From Chitinophaga tropicalis (GTDB taxonomy: Bacteria > Bacteroidota > Bacteroidia > Chitinophagales > Chitinophagaceae): a stretch of DNA of 64,000 nucleotides. The DNA lies in contig NZ_WRXN01000002.1 in assembly GCF_009758205.1 (NCBI RefSeq), positions 372,001 through 436,000 on the forward strand, written 5' to 3'. Made by a program: the position numbers and the translations under genes. Numbering within the stretch: position 1 is the stretch's first letter; every line of letters begins with the position of its first letter. Under the pieces are notes generated by a model. That model searched no databases and was not told where the DNA came from. It saw only the letters and a program-made list of their open reading frames with translations. Below are positions 44,813 to 53,021 of this stretch, piece by piece.

Positions 44813-44932
44813 TTATGCATATCCTTTAAATGAATTAATATTCCAGCTTGTATGATTCAGCACTTTCCGGGTAGTGGCATAACCGATGAACAACAGCACA
44901 AAACTGATAAAGAAGAGTACAGTTTTTTTCAT
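44813..44932 (-). pseudogene. 39-codon remnant of a giant-protein gene (signal peptide only)
   Basis: The frame encodes MKKTVLFFISFVLLFIGYAT, then RKVLNH and an unrelated end. It aligns with the signal peptide of the giant protein at 45.5 kb (MKKTVHLIISFIFLFAGYAT, then QRALNP) and is preceded by the same leader. Similarity stops after about 28 codons. I read it as what remains of a third giant gene after deletion. It could also have been kept as a leader peptide, as it is intact, ends in a stop and is followed by a terminator-like hairpin ahead of the EPS operon. Confidence 0.7.
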
Positions 44933-45342
44933 AATACAGAAGTTATGAATATCAGACAGACCCGGTCATAAACCAGATAATTAAAACGCATAACGAGCCA
45001 GGGCAGGTTCTGCCGGCAAATCAGAGGAGATGGTGAAAATTAGGTGGAGTGGCGCCGAATGCGGCCTACTACCTTGTTGGCTTTATCTAAGGATGAGGTT
45101 AGGAGTATTCACACTTACAGCTTTTTTGGAGACAACGGCTATGAGAGGTCTTGTCTTTAGCTTAATAGTGTATACGGTTCAGATTTCAAAAGTAAGTGTA
45201 TATTTTTATAATTGATCGCTTTTTTAGCCAAAAGCGCTTTTTTACCGGTGAATGCTATAAATCGTCTCGTAAATAAAAGATTCTGTTGATAAGTGTATAA
45301 CCTACGTCAATGCCTCACCAAAAGCATTAACTATCCTTGCAT
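44933..45342 (-). promoter_or_regulatory. Shared leader, copy 1 (ahead of remnant and EPS operon)
   Basis: This region is visibly homologous to those at 52464-52846 and 59970-60358. Conserved parts are TATAAAAATATAC next to a -7 box (TACTTTTG, 45187-45194), and GGCAG-AAC-CTGCC, a small hairpin about 85 bp upstream of the start codon. The untranslated part would be about 250 nt. The region is about 410 bp and contains no convincing gene. Confidence 0.8.
45187..45194 (-). promoter_or_regulatory. -7 promoter element in leader copy 1
   Basis: On the minus strand TACTTTTG fits TAnnTTTG, and the element is preserved at the same place in the other two leader copies (TACATTTG and TATTTTTG). There is no TTG at the usual -33 spacing, so activation may need a regulator. 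Confidence 0.6.
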
Positions 45343-45379
45343 AAAATATATTATATCCGTATTAATTATAACTATTTAA
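45343..45379. repeat. wzc start-codon region, second copy
   Basis: The block differs from 44670-44706 at two positions, one of which turns the wzc start ATG into ACG. It marks the left end of the unit that holds the first giant gene. Confidence 0.85.
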
Positions 45380-45440
45380 TGAATAAGGCCCCCCGCGAAA
45401 GATCAATTCAACTTTCAAACGGCTATAAACCTTCCTTCAA

Positions 45441-45475
45441 AAGGAATGCTTTTGCCATAGGCAAAAGCATTCCTT
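45441..45475 (-). terminator. Strong hairpin downstream of giant gene 1
   Basis: AAGGAATGCTTTTGCC and its complement pair perfectly around a 3-nt loop, about 40 bp past the giant gene 1 stop. The following T run on the minus strand is short (CCTTTTGAAGG). Confidence 0.65.
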
Positions 45476-45500
45476 ACATTAATTAAATCAGGTTACCGGG

Positions 45501-45533
45501 AAAAACTGGTAAAGCTTAACGCTTTACCAGTTT
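45501..45533 (-). terminator. Terminator hairpin overlapping the stop of giant gene 1
   Basis: AAACTGGTAAAGC and GCTTTACCAGTTT pair perfectly around the stop codon. The last codons (KLVKR) form one arm, and the T run follows on the minus strand. The same hairpin is at 52991-53021. Confidence 0.75.
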
Positions 45534-48500
45534 GATGATCCTGGATTCCCCGTTTTTACCGCTCAGGCGCATAATGTAAATGCCCGGAGCGCTAATCCTT
45601 GAACCAGGGGTGACACGGAGGGTGGTCAGACCTGCCGGTACAGTACCCTTATAATCTGAATATAACAGTTTGCCGCTCACGTCAAATATTTCAGCCCGCA
45701 CTACTGTTTCGGCTTTCAATTGTATGTCAACATTAATCTGATCCTGGAACGGATTCGGATAGGCCCTGGCATTGCCAAAGTCAGGAATAGCAGTATTCAT
45801 TACATCTTTCAGCGGCTCAGCCACTACAGCCAGCAGGTCCTGCCTTGCTGCCGCATTGTTACCGTCCTGGATAGCAGGATCAATATGTCCTTGTATAACC
45901 ATTGCAGCTATCAGACCGTAGGCTGAAGTTGTTGATGCAGGATCGACCGCAACCAGGATATTGCCATATTGGTCAGGAGAGATATCACGGATGGTCACAA
46001 CACCGCTCTGGTTCATAGAAGCATTCAGGTAAGCCACCTTCGTATTGTTGACGGTATACTTGCCCGTTATGTCCTGCCATTCTACAGAGCTGCCAAAGAA
46101 GGTCAGATCATATTTCAATGTCTGGTTAAGACCTGTTATCCTGAATGAGGCATGGTTGCCAGGGAACAGGCCGTAGTTTTCAACCATCACATTGTCAGGA
46201 TATATACCGCTGTTATTGCCGGTATTCATACCTGCGGAGTACATGCCATCGAAGTTCTCGATGATACTGATACCTATACCCGTGATATTATTCTGGGCAT
46301 CTTTCATGTTGCTGGCCACTACACCTACTGAAGGACGCATACCTGTATTGTTCCACGGAGCGGGGGCCACCAGCAGTTCACTGAAGCTCACCTGTATCCT
46401 GAAACCAGGAGTGGTAGCAGAACTGTTGTTGCTATAGTCTGAGAACACACCTGACCTTACCGCACGTACCTTGTAATAGTATGTCTGGTCCGGGCTCAGG
46501 GTAGTATCGTTATAAGCAACCGCATTGATGCCCAGCGTAGCTATCTGGGAGTAAGTTCCACCTGGTGATGCACGCCATACCTGGTAGCCTGTTTCATTAT
46601 TAGCCCTGTCTGCCCATCTCAGCGCTATCGCTTTATGACTGGTAGCAGTGGCTACGAGGTTCAGCGGATTCACAACTGCCAGAGTAGCATCGTAAGATTC
46701 CACTACCATCGCATTGAGATATTTGTAGTAACCATTGCTGGTCTTGTTGACAAGGATATTTATCTCGCCGCTTGCATTAGGTATAACACCGTTTATCTGT
46801 TTGGTCAGGCTGGTATTATAGTCCGGGTCTATCACCACGCTGTCTATACCTATAGTGAACCTGGTTTTTGCGTTAATACCAAAGTTGATACTGCTGAAGA
46901 ATACAACGTTATAACGTTTGGTGGCACTGAGCCCGGACAGTTTGATGGTATGAGTCACATTCCTGCTGTCATATATATAGGATTGCATTACACCATCCGG
47001 GAACACACCACTATTGTCATAGGTGCTCATACCTGTTGTAGCATTATCATTTTCCCAGAACTCGTTAAACGTCATGCTCATGCCGGTACTGTTGCCTGAT
47101 TCATCCAGGGCGTTGGCTACTTTCACTCCTGCATACGGGAAGCCTATTATATTATTCCATGGCGCAGGAGCCGGATTGCTTGAAGAGAAGTCAAAGAATA
47201 CAGAAGTAGTATTCTTGTCTGCAACAACCACACTAAAAGTATCTGATGCGCTGGCGCCCTGGTTGTCTGTAGCTGTCAGTATCACTTTATAGTTACCCAG
47301 GTTATCTGCCGTTGGGTTGAAGCTGAAAGAACCTGTACCATTACCATTATCAATGAAACTACCGAAAGAAGGCAGGCCAATAGTAGTCAGGGTAATGCTG
47401 TTGCCCTGGTCGCCCACAGCCTGTACATTAAACTGTGCAGAGGCATTTGCTTTCAGCTTAACATCAGCAATGGCGCTGATCTGCGGAGGTTTTACCGGTA
47501 CCAGCACGCCTGCAATATTGCTGAATGCTGAGTTGCCGGCTGAGTTGGTTGCAGCCACTTTATAATAGTAATGCGTGCTGCCATGTACAGTGCTGTCTGC
47601 ATAAGATGTAGCGGTACTGCTGTTCAGGCTGCCCAGCAGGCTGTAAGATCCCAGGCTGTCTGTTCCGCGATGAACCCGGTAACCAGTGGCGTTATAAGCT
47701 ACATTGTTCCAGTTGAGGGACACAATACCATTCGCTTCTGTTGCCGTCAGGTTCTTCGGAGCGGCAGGCAGGGTACCGTCGTCCAGGATAGCATTTACTT
47801 CAAATGCACCCAGGTAACCTACCTGTGTACCATCAGCAACAGACATATTAAAGGTGATCTCGCCGGAGGCGTTCGGAGCAATATTGTCGAAATTCACTGT
47901 CTGGCTGGTATTACCCTGTACGTTCAGCGGTTTGCTTACACCGTTAATACTGAAGACAGTAGTACCGTTATTAGCCTGTACTGACCAGGTACTGCCGGCA
48001 AAGAACTTAAAGGAGTATTTGCGGGTAGCTTCAAGACCGGTCAGCTTCACATCTATAGAATTTGCAGAAGTGAAGATACCAGGATAAGAACCGAAGAAAT
48101 AGTATTCACTCATCACTACATCAGGATATACACCACTGTTATTTCCTGTATTGGTACCTTCATTCCAGGTGAACCAGTTAGGCGTCTGCAATTGTAGACC
48201 AATACCTGTAGTTTCACCCTTATCATTCTTCAGCCCTGTGGTAGATACAGATGTAACGTTGTTCCATGGAGCAGGAGCGTCTGTCTGGTGTTTGAAGCGA
48301 ACAAACAACTTGTAGTTCGGATCTTTATCTGTCACTGTTACAGTGAAGCTCTTTTCATCTGTACCACCATTACCATCTACAGTCTGCACCTTCACAGTAT
48401 ACACACCTGCATCTGCATAACCGGGCTTGATATCCAGGGTGGCAGTACGGTTGCTACCGGTAAGAGTAATGAATGAGGGCAGAGACACACCGGACCATGA

Positions 48501-51500
48501 AAGGTTATCGGTGGCGTTCTGATCAGCAGCGGAAAGCGATAGCTGCTGAACATCGCCCTCATTCAGGGAAGCGTTGGCAATAGAGGTTATGACAGGGCTG
48601 TAATTATCATTGATGATCAGGTTAAAGCTGACAGTATCTTTACCTCCGAAAGGATCGGCGGCTATCACAGACAGGTTGTTGTAAACACCCTGTTTGCTGA
48701 TATCCGGCGCCACATTAAGGTAAGTGCCGTTACCATTTGCAACAAGAGTTACAAAGTCAGGCAGGTTAAAGGCGGTGTAGGTCAGCGCATCTTCATCCGC
48801 ATCTGTCGCCACTACCGGGATGGCAGTTACCACATCATAGCGGGCAGACCTGTTGCTGATGGCATCTATCACAGGACGCGTATTTCCGGTCACAGCTGTA
48901 TCTGCAGCAGAGTATGCAGAGGCGCCGCCATCACCGGTTGCACGTACCTTATAAGCATACTGCTGGTTGGCAAAGAGAGCGGTATCCGAATAAGACAGGT
49001 TAGTACCGCCTGTGGGGATTGTTTTGATAGTAATAAATGTTGGACTGTTGCCAAATGCACGCTGTATTTCAAAACCGGTAGCATTTGCATCATTGTTCGT
49101 CCATGTAAGGAGTATTGAAGACGCTGAATTTCCTGTTGCTATAACGTTGACCGGTGCTGCAGGCGGAGCCGGCAGGGCAGGAGTTACAATGCTATAGAAC
49201 GGTAATGTCTGATTATACTGCTGAGTGACTTCCGCCTGGCTCAATGCCTGGCCAATGATGGTCATATAATCCAGGTTACCGCTGTAGAGAACACCATTGG
49301 AATTAAATGCGGTAGAACCATTGACCTGACCCACCCTGGAGTTACTGCTGGTAGTACTGACAGAGCTGAAGCTAGTGGTAGCCGAAGCAGCCAGGGCGCC
49401 GTTGATGTACAGGCGCAGGGCGTTACCGCTGTATACAACAGCTACATGTGTCCATGTAGTGCTGGTAAATGCAGCTGAAGCAAGGGCACGGATGTTCCCG
49501 CTGGCCACGCCGGCTTCCAGTTTATTGGCATTGATACGCAGCGCCAGACCATTGTCTGAACCACCTATATCAAAGATGATGCGGTTGTTGTCAAGCGCAC
49601 CGGCTTTCATCCAGAGAGATACGGTGCGTGCAGAGAAGGCATCATGCAGGAAACCGCTGCCATTACCACCTATGCTTATATAGGAGCTGGTACCGTTAAA
49701 GACAGCAGAATGACTGCCTTCAGCTTTATCTGCATTACTGAAGCTGACACTGTTCGCAGTAGTAGCATTGTTACTCAGGCTGATATCCGTCAGGTTGTTA
49801 TCCAACGGCCATACTGCCAGGTATGGATAACCTTCTGTCAGGAGAGATTCACCATATTGTCCTACTGAGCGTATTTTATAGTAATAACGGGTAGCAGCAT
49901 CTACAGCATTATCCTGGAAAGATGTTGCGTTTGCAGCCGTCTTTCCCATCACTGTAAATGTTCCATTGTAAGAAGGACTACGGTATATTTCAAAACCCGT
50001 TTCATTATTACTGTTATCAGTCCAGGAGAGGTTCACCTGTTTGAAGCTGGGCGCTGTTGTTCCCAGGTACAATGGTACTGAAGGTGCATTACCCGGATAA
50101 GTGAGCGTATCCCCGAAATACTGATCGGGTATTTTAGTGAGACTTGTTACACCCAGTTCATTACATCTCCAGCTCAGGGTCATTGCCTGTCCGCCGCTGC
50201 CCTGGAAATACGTTACAGCTATCGGGTATACACCTTTTTGCAGGGTCATGGCAGAACTGCTCACAGTAGTAGAACCATGGGCGCCGTCATTGCTTACTGT
50301 TGCGGATGTAAGATACCCGTAAGACTTATTGAAATAGAATTTACTGCCATCGTCAGAGGTGGTAGCAAAAGTATAGGTACCTGTAACCGGAATGGTCAGG
50401 AAGCCTTCCCACAGGAAGCCATAATTGGTTGTCCTCAGCCTGGCATTAATATCCGGGAATGCTGACCTTCCGGTAGCTACTGGTGTGAGTGAAGAGAAGT
50501 TAGGCAGCAATATCCATGAGCCCTGGTAATATTTATAGTTCAGTCCTTTGCTGACTGTAGCAGCTGTTACCTGGTTGCTGGGAGCGGAAGAGTTGCCCGC
50601 TGCATCCCTGGCTATTACATAGAACGTATAAACAGTTTTTGACGTAAGGCCATATGCCATAGTTGCCAGAGTAGCGGCATCTACTGTATAGGTCTTAGCG
50701 CCATTTACATATACGTCGTAAGCAATAACGCCTACGTTATCTGTAGCTGCATCCCAGTCAACCGTAATGGCGCTGGTAGTAGTGGTTATAACAGTCAGGT
50801 TAGGCGGAGCGGTTGGTTTCTGTGCATCTACCTGGGTAGTACCACTGGCTTCATCAGAAACCGGCGCTGCACCATTACCGTTTACGGGACGAACAATATA
50901 GTAATAGGCTGTGTTGGCCGATAAACCGTTATCTGTGAATGTCAGCACATCTGCATTCACTTTTCCTACCAGTTTATAACCAGTGCCGGAACTGGTGGAA
51001 CGGTAGATCTCGAATAGCGTTTCGTTATTCTGTGGATTGGGTTTATCTGTCCAGTTCAGCGTAAGCTGGGTTTGTGATATAGGAGTGACCAGCAGCCCGC
51101 TCACTTTATCAGGAGCTCCCGCTCCACTGGCATTAATCACCGGGAATGGTGTGGAGAAACTGCTGGAACAGCCGAATTGCTCCGTAACGCGTGCAATATA
51201 CTGGCCCACCCCCACATTGATAGTAGAACCAGTACCTATTGTAGCAGAGTTACCTACCTTACGCCATTCATAAGAAGCGTACCCTGCAGGCAACTTTAGT
51301 GTTACAGTAGTACTGCCATCCGGCGCCGGCAGTACATTGGTAGCCAGAGCGTCCATTGTAATAGGCGGTGTTACAGTAGTAGCCTTTGTTTTAATAACAA
51401 GCGGGGTGGGAGAGAACTCTGACCATACAGTACCCCTTCTCACCCTTACTGAATATGTACCCAGTGAAGATACATTGATACTATTGGTAGTAGCTCCCGG

Positions 51501-52463
51501 GATGGTCACCCCATCCTTTTGCCATTCATAGGCAGCAAATCCGGGTGAAATACCGATAGTGACATTGAATGTTTCCTCCGGGCAAAATTCAGATCTCCCG
51601 TACAATGGCCATGGGGTCAGTATATTCACCTTGTTCATGTAGGGAATAAAGTTGGGCTCTGACCAGGCACGGTTCCAGGTACCATGTCCCAGGTCAGGGT
51701 AGAGGGTATATGTTACCTGCGCTCCTGCAGAGTTATAGGCGCCAATCACCTGGTCGGCTGTATAGGGAGCAGGTGATTTATCCAGCCCACCCTGAAAATA
51801 CCAGATAGGTTTATATTTCATGGCATTTACAACTGAAGGATCGCCATCACCTGTAGTGATACCGCTCATAGGCAATGCCCCTCCAATATATTGAGGATAA
51901 CGGATGGCCATGTCCCACGAGCCATATCCACCGGCAGAAAGACCATTAACAAGAACACGGTTCAGGTCTCCCTTTACCTGTACAGCCAGTGAGTCCAGCA
52001 ATTCCTTTAAAATATCAAACTGGCCATTCCCCCAGTTACCATCTGTTGTCTGTCCATACAAAAGATATCCGTCAAAATTACCATTGTCTGTGTTGGTATT
52101 GAAGCTCTGACCTCCATGTAAAAGCTGGTATTCGTTATCATAAACGGTTCCGGCTTCTCCGCGGCCATGCAGGAATACGAAAATGGGATATTTCTTCCCA
52201 TCAGCTACATTATGAACATAGGTCTTAGGGAACTTTAAACGGAATTGAAGCCCTTTATAGATATAAGGTTTGAAACCGCTGGTGTTCCAGTTCATACGTA
52301 CAGTCCTGACCCATTTGCCGATACGGCCATATGCAGGCTGTGTTGGGGGAGATGATGATCTGTAGGTGGCAACGGTATCTGCGGGGTTCAGCGCTCTTTG
52401 GGCAGTAGCATAACCGGCAAATAAGAAAATAAAACTGATAATAAGGTGTACAGTTTTTTTCAT
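45516..52463 (-). CDS. Giant secreted esterase-like multi-domain surface protein 1 (T9SS)
   Basis: This 2,315-residue protein has a signal peptide (MKKTVHLIISFIFLFAGYAT). Residues about 45-270 form an alpha/beta hydrolase domain with GLSAGGYG (Ser176) and GHGTW (His260). After two Ig-like parts come FN3 domains near 450 and 550, PA14 near 640-785, FN3, LamG near 880-1085, FN3, Ig/cadherin-like near 1195-1385, then three copies of a module with PWNN (about 1380-1560, 1750-1925 and 2020-2195), with FN3 and Ig domains between them. The end (AYPNPFQDQINVDI to KLVKR) is a type A T9SS sorting domain, so it is probably anchored on the surface. The start at 52463 matches the paralogue; an upstream ATG at 52520 is not conserved. 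A role as an esterase-adhesin is inference. Confidence 0.93.
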   Translation of the reverse strand: MKKTVHLIISFIFLFAGYATAQRALNPADTVATYRSSSPPTQPAYGRIGKWVRTVRMNWNTSGFKPYIYKGLQFRLKFPKTYVHNVADGKKYPIFVFLHGRGEAGTVYDNEYQLLHGGQSFNTNTDNGNFDGYLLYGQTTDGNWGNGQFDILKELLDSLAVQVKGDLNRVLVNGLSAGGYGSWDMAIRYPQYIGGALPMSGITTGDGDPSVVNAMKYKPIWYFQGGLDKSPAPYTADQVIGAYNSAGAQVTYTLYPDLGHGTWNRAWSEPNFIPYMNKVNILTPWPLYGRSEFCPEETFNVTIGISPGFAAYEWQKDGVTIPGATTNSINVSSLGTYSVRVRRGTVWSEFSPTPLVIKTKATTVTPPITMDALATNVLPAPDGSTTVTLKLPAGYASYEWRKVGNSATIGTGSTINVGVGQYIARVTEQFGCSSSFSTPFPVINASGAGAPDKVSGLLVTPISQTQLTLNWTDKPNPQNNETLFEIYRSTSSGTGYKLVGKVNADVLTFTDNGLSANTAYYYIVRPVNGNGAAPVSDEASGTTQVDAQKPTAPPNLTVITTTTSAITVDWDAATDNVGVIAYDVYVNGAKTYTVDAATLATMAYGLTSKTVYTFYVIARDAAGNSSAPSNQVTAATVSKGLNYKYYQGSWILLPNFSSLTPVATGRSAFPDINARLRTTNYGFLWEGFLTIPVTGTYTFATTSDDGSKFYFNKSYGYLTSATVSNDGAHGSTTVSSSAMTLQKGVYPIAVTYFQGSGGQAMTLSWRCNELGVTSLTKIPDQYFGDTLTYPGNAPSVPLYLGTTAPSFKQVNLSWTDNSNNETGFEIYRSPSYNGTFTVMGKTAANATSFQDNAVDAATRYYYKIRSVGQYGESLLTEGYPYLAVWPLDNNLTDISLSNNATTANSVSFSNADKAEGSHSAVFNGTSSYISIGGNGSGFLHDAFSARTVSLWMKAGALDNNRIIFDIGGSDNGLALRINANKLEAGVASGNIRALASAAFTSTTWTHVAVVYSGNALRLYINGALAASATTSFSSVSTTSSNSRVGQVNGSTAFNSNGVLYSGNLDYMTIIGQALSQAEVTQQYNQTLPFYSIVTPALPAPPAAPVNVIATGNSASSILLTWTNNDANATGFEIQRAFGNSPTFITIKTIPTGGTNLSYSDTALFANQQYAYKVRATGDGGASAYSAADTAVTGNTRPVIDAISNRSARYDVVTAIPVVATDADEDALTYTAFNLPDFVTLVANGNGTYLNVAPDISKQGVYNNLSVIAADPFGGKDTVSFNLIINDNYSPVITSIANASLNEGDVQQLSLSAADQNATDNLSWSGVSLPSFITLTGSNRTATLDIKPGYADAGVYTVKVQTVDGNGGTDEKSFTVTVTDKDPNYKLFVRFKHQTDAPAPWNNVTSVSTTGLKNDKGETTGIGLQLQTPNWFTWNEGTNTGNNSGVYPDVVMSEYYFFGSYPGIFTSANSIDVKLTGLEATRKYSFKFFAGSTWSVQANNGTTVFSINGVSKPLNVQGNTSQTVNFDNIAPNASGEITFNMSVADGTQVGYLGAFEVNAILDDGTLPAAPKNLTATEANGIVSLNWNNVAYNATGYRVHRGTDSLGSYSLLGSLNSSTATSYADSTVHGSTHYYYKVAATNSAGNSAFSNIAGVLVPVKPPQISAIADVKLKANASAQFNVQAVGDQGNSITLTTIGLPSFGSFIDNGNGTGSFSFNPTADNLGNYKVILTATDNQGASASDTFSVVVADKNTTSVFFDFSSSNPAPAPWNNIIGFPYAGVKVANALDESGNSTGMSMTFNEFWENDNATTGMSTYDNSGVFPDGVMQSYIYDSRNVTHTIKLSGLSATKRYNVVFFSSINFGINAKTRFTIGIDSVVIDPDYNTSLTKQINGVIPNASGEINILVNKTSNGYYKYLNAMVVESYDATLAVVNPLNLVATATSHKAIALRWADRANNETGYQVWRASPGGTYSQIATLGINAVAYNDTTLSPDQTYYYKVRAVRSGVFSDYSNNSSATTPGFRIQVSFSELLVAPAPWNNTGMRPSVGVVASNMKDAQNNITGIGISIIENFDGMYSAGMNTGNNSGIYPDNVMVENYGLFPGNHASFRITGLNQTLKYDLTFFGSSVEWQDITGKYTVNNTKVAYLNASMNQSGVVTIRDISPDQYGNILVAVDPASTTSAYGLIAAMVIQGHIDPAIQDGNNAAARQDLLAVVAEPLKDVMNTAIPDFGNARAYPNPFQDQINVDIQLKAETVVRAEIFDVSGKLLYSDYKGTVPAGLTTLRVTPGSRISAPGIYIMRLSGKNGESRIIKLVKR

Positions 52464-52846
52464 AATACAGGAGTTATGTATGTCAGACAGACAAGGTTTA
52501 ATGCCAGATGAAAAATGCATAACAAGCCGGGGGGCAGGTTTTGCCGGCAGATCAGAGGAGATGGTAAAAAATTAAGTGGAGTGGCGCCGAATAAGGCCTA
52601 CTACTCTCTGGCTTTATCTGAGGATGAGGTTAAAAATTATGCTCACGCTTCCAGAATATGTGTATTGTCCTTAGCTTAATAGTATATGCCGTTCAAAATC
52701 CAAATGTAAGTGTATATTTTTATAACTGTTGCCTTTTTTTAGCAAAAGGTAGTTTTTAACCTGTAAATGTCACAAATCATCCCGTAAACAACAACGTTAG
52801 TGGATAAGCGTATAAATTACGCCTGTACGGAGTTCAGGATCATTGT
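52464..52846 (-). promoter_or_regulatory. Shared leader, copy 2 (ahead of giant gene 1)
   Basis: Homologous to the leaders at 44933-45342 and 59970-60358. It holds TACATTTG at 52701-52708, the conserved TATAAAAATATAC block beside it, and a hairpin (GGCA-AAAC-CTGCC type). The untranslated leader would be about 230 nt. Nothing in it looks coding. Confidence 0.8.
52701..52708 (-). promoter_or_regulatory. -7 promoter element of giant gene 1
   Basis: TACATTTG on the minus strand fits TAnnTTTG and aligns with the elements of leader copies 1 and 3. Confidence 0.6.
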
Positions 52847-52914
52847 AAAATAAATTATATCCGTATTAATTATAATTGTTTCTTTTTAATGAAGAGTGAA
52901 GACATGGCCAAAGA

Positions 52915-52952
52915 AAAACAGGCTGTATCAAAAATATGATACAGCCTGTTTT
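52915..52952 (-). terminator. Strong hairpin downstream of giant gene 2
   Basis: AAAACAGGCTGTATCA pairs perfectly with its complement around a 6-nt loop, with T residues after it on the minus strand (CTGTTTTTC). It is about 50 bp past the stop. Confidence 0.88.
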
Positions 52953-52990
52953 CTGAAGAGAAGAATTCCGGAGAAATGCGGCGATGAAGG

Positions 52991-53021
52991 AAACTGGTAA
53001 AGCTTAACGCTTTACCAGTTT
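52991..53021 (-). terminator. Hairpin overlapping the stop of giant gene 2
   Basis: The same AAACTGGTAAAGC/GCTTTACCAGTTT hairpin as in giant gene 1 encloses the stop codon. The T run after it is shorter here (TTTCC), and a separate strong terminator lies 40 bp further on. Confidence 0.6.

Larger units (their letters stand above)
45343..52846. repeat. Tandem unit 1: wzc-start block, giant gene 1, leader copy 2
   Basis: This roughly 7.5-kb unit is repeated at 52847-60358 with the same order of elements and highly similar giant genes. A shortened unit 0 (44670-45342) lies to its left. Confidence 0.8.

Noticed and set aside
44970..45220. Short plus-strand frame inside leader copy 1
   Set aside because: The frame is not preserved in the other two leaders and overlaps the promoter on the other strand.
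52464..52520. Longer N-terminus for giant protein 1 starting at 52520
   Set aside because: The added residues lie in the conserved untranslated leader and are not shared with the paralogue. The start at 52463 gives a clean signal peptide.
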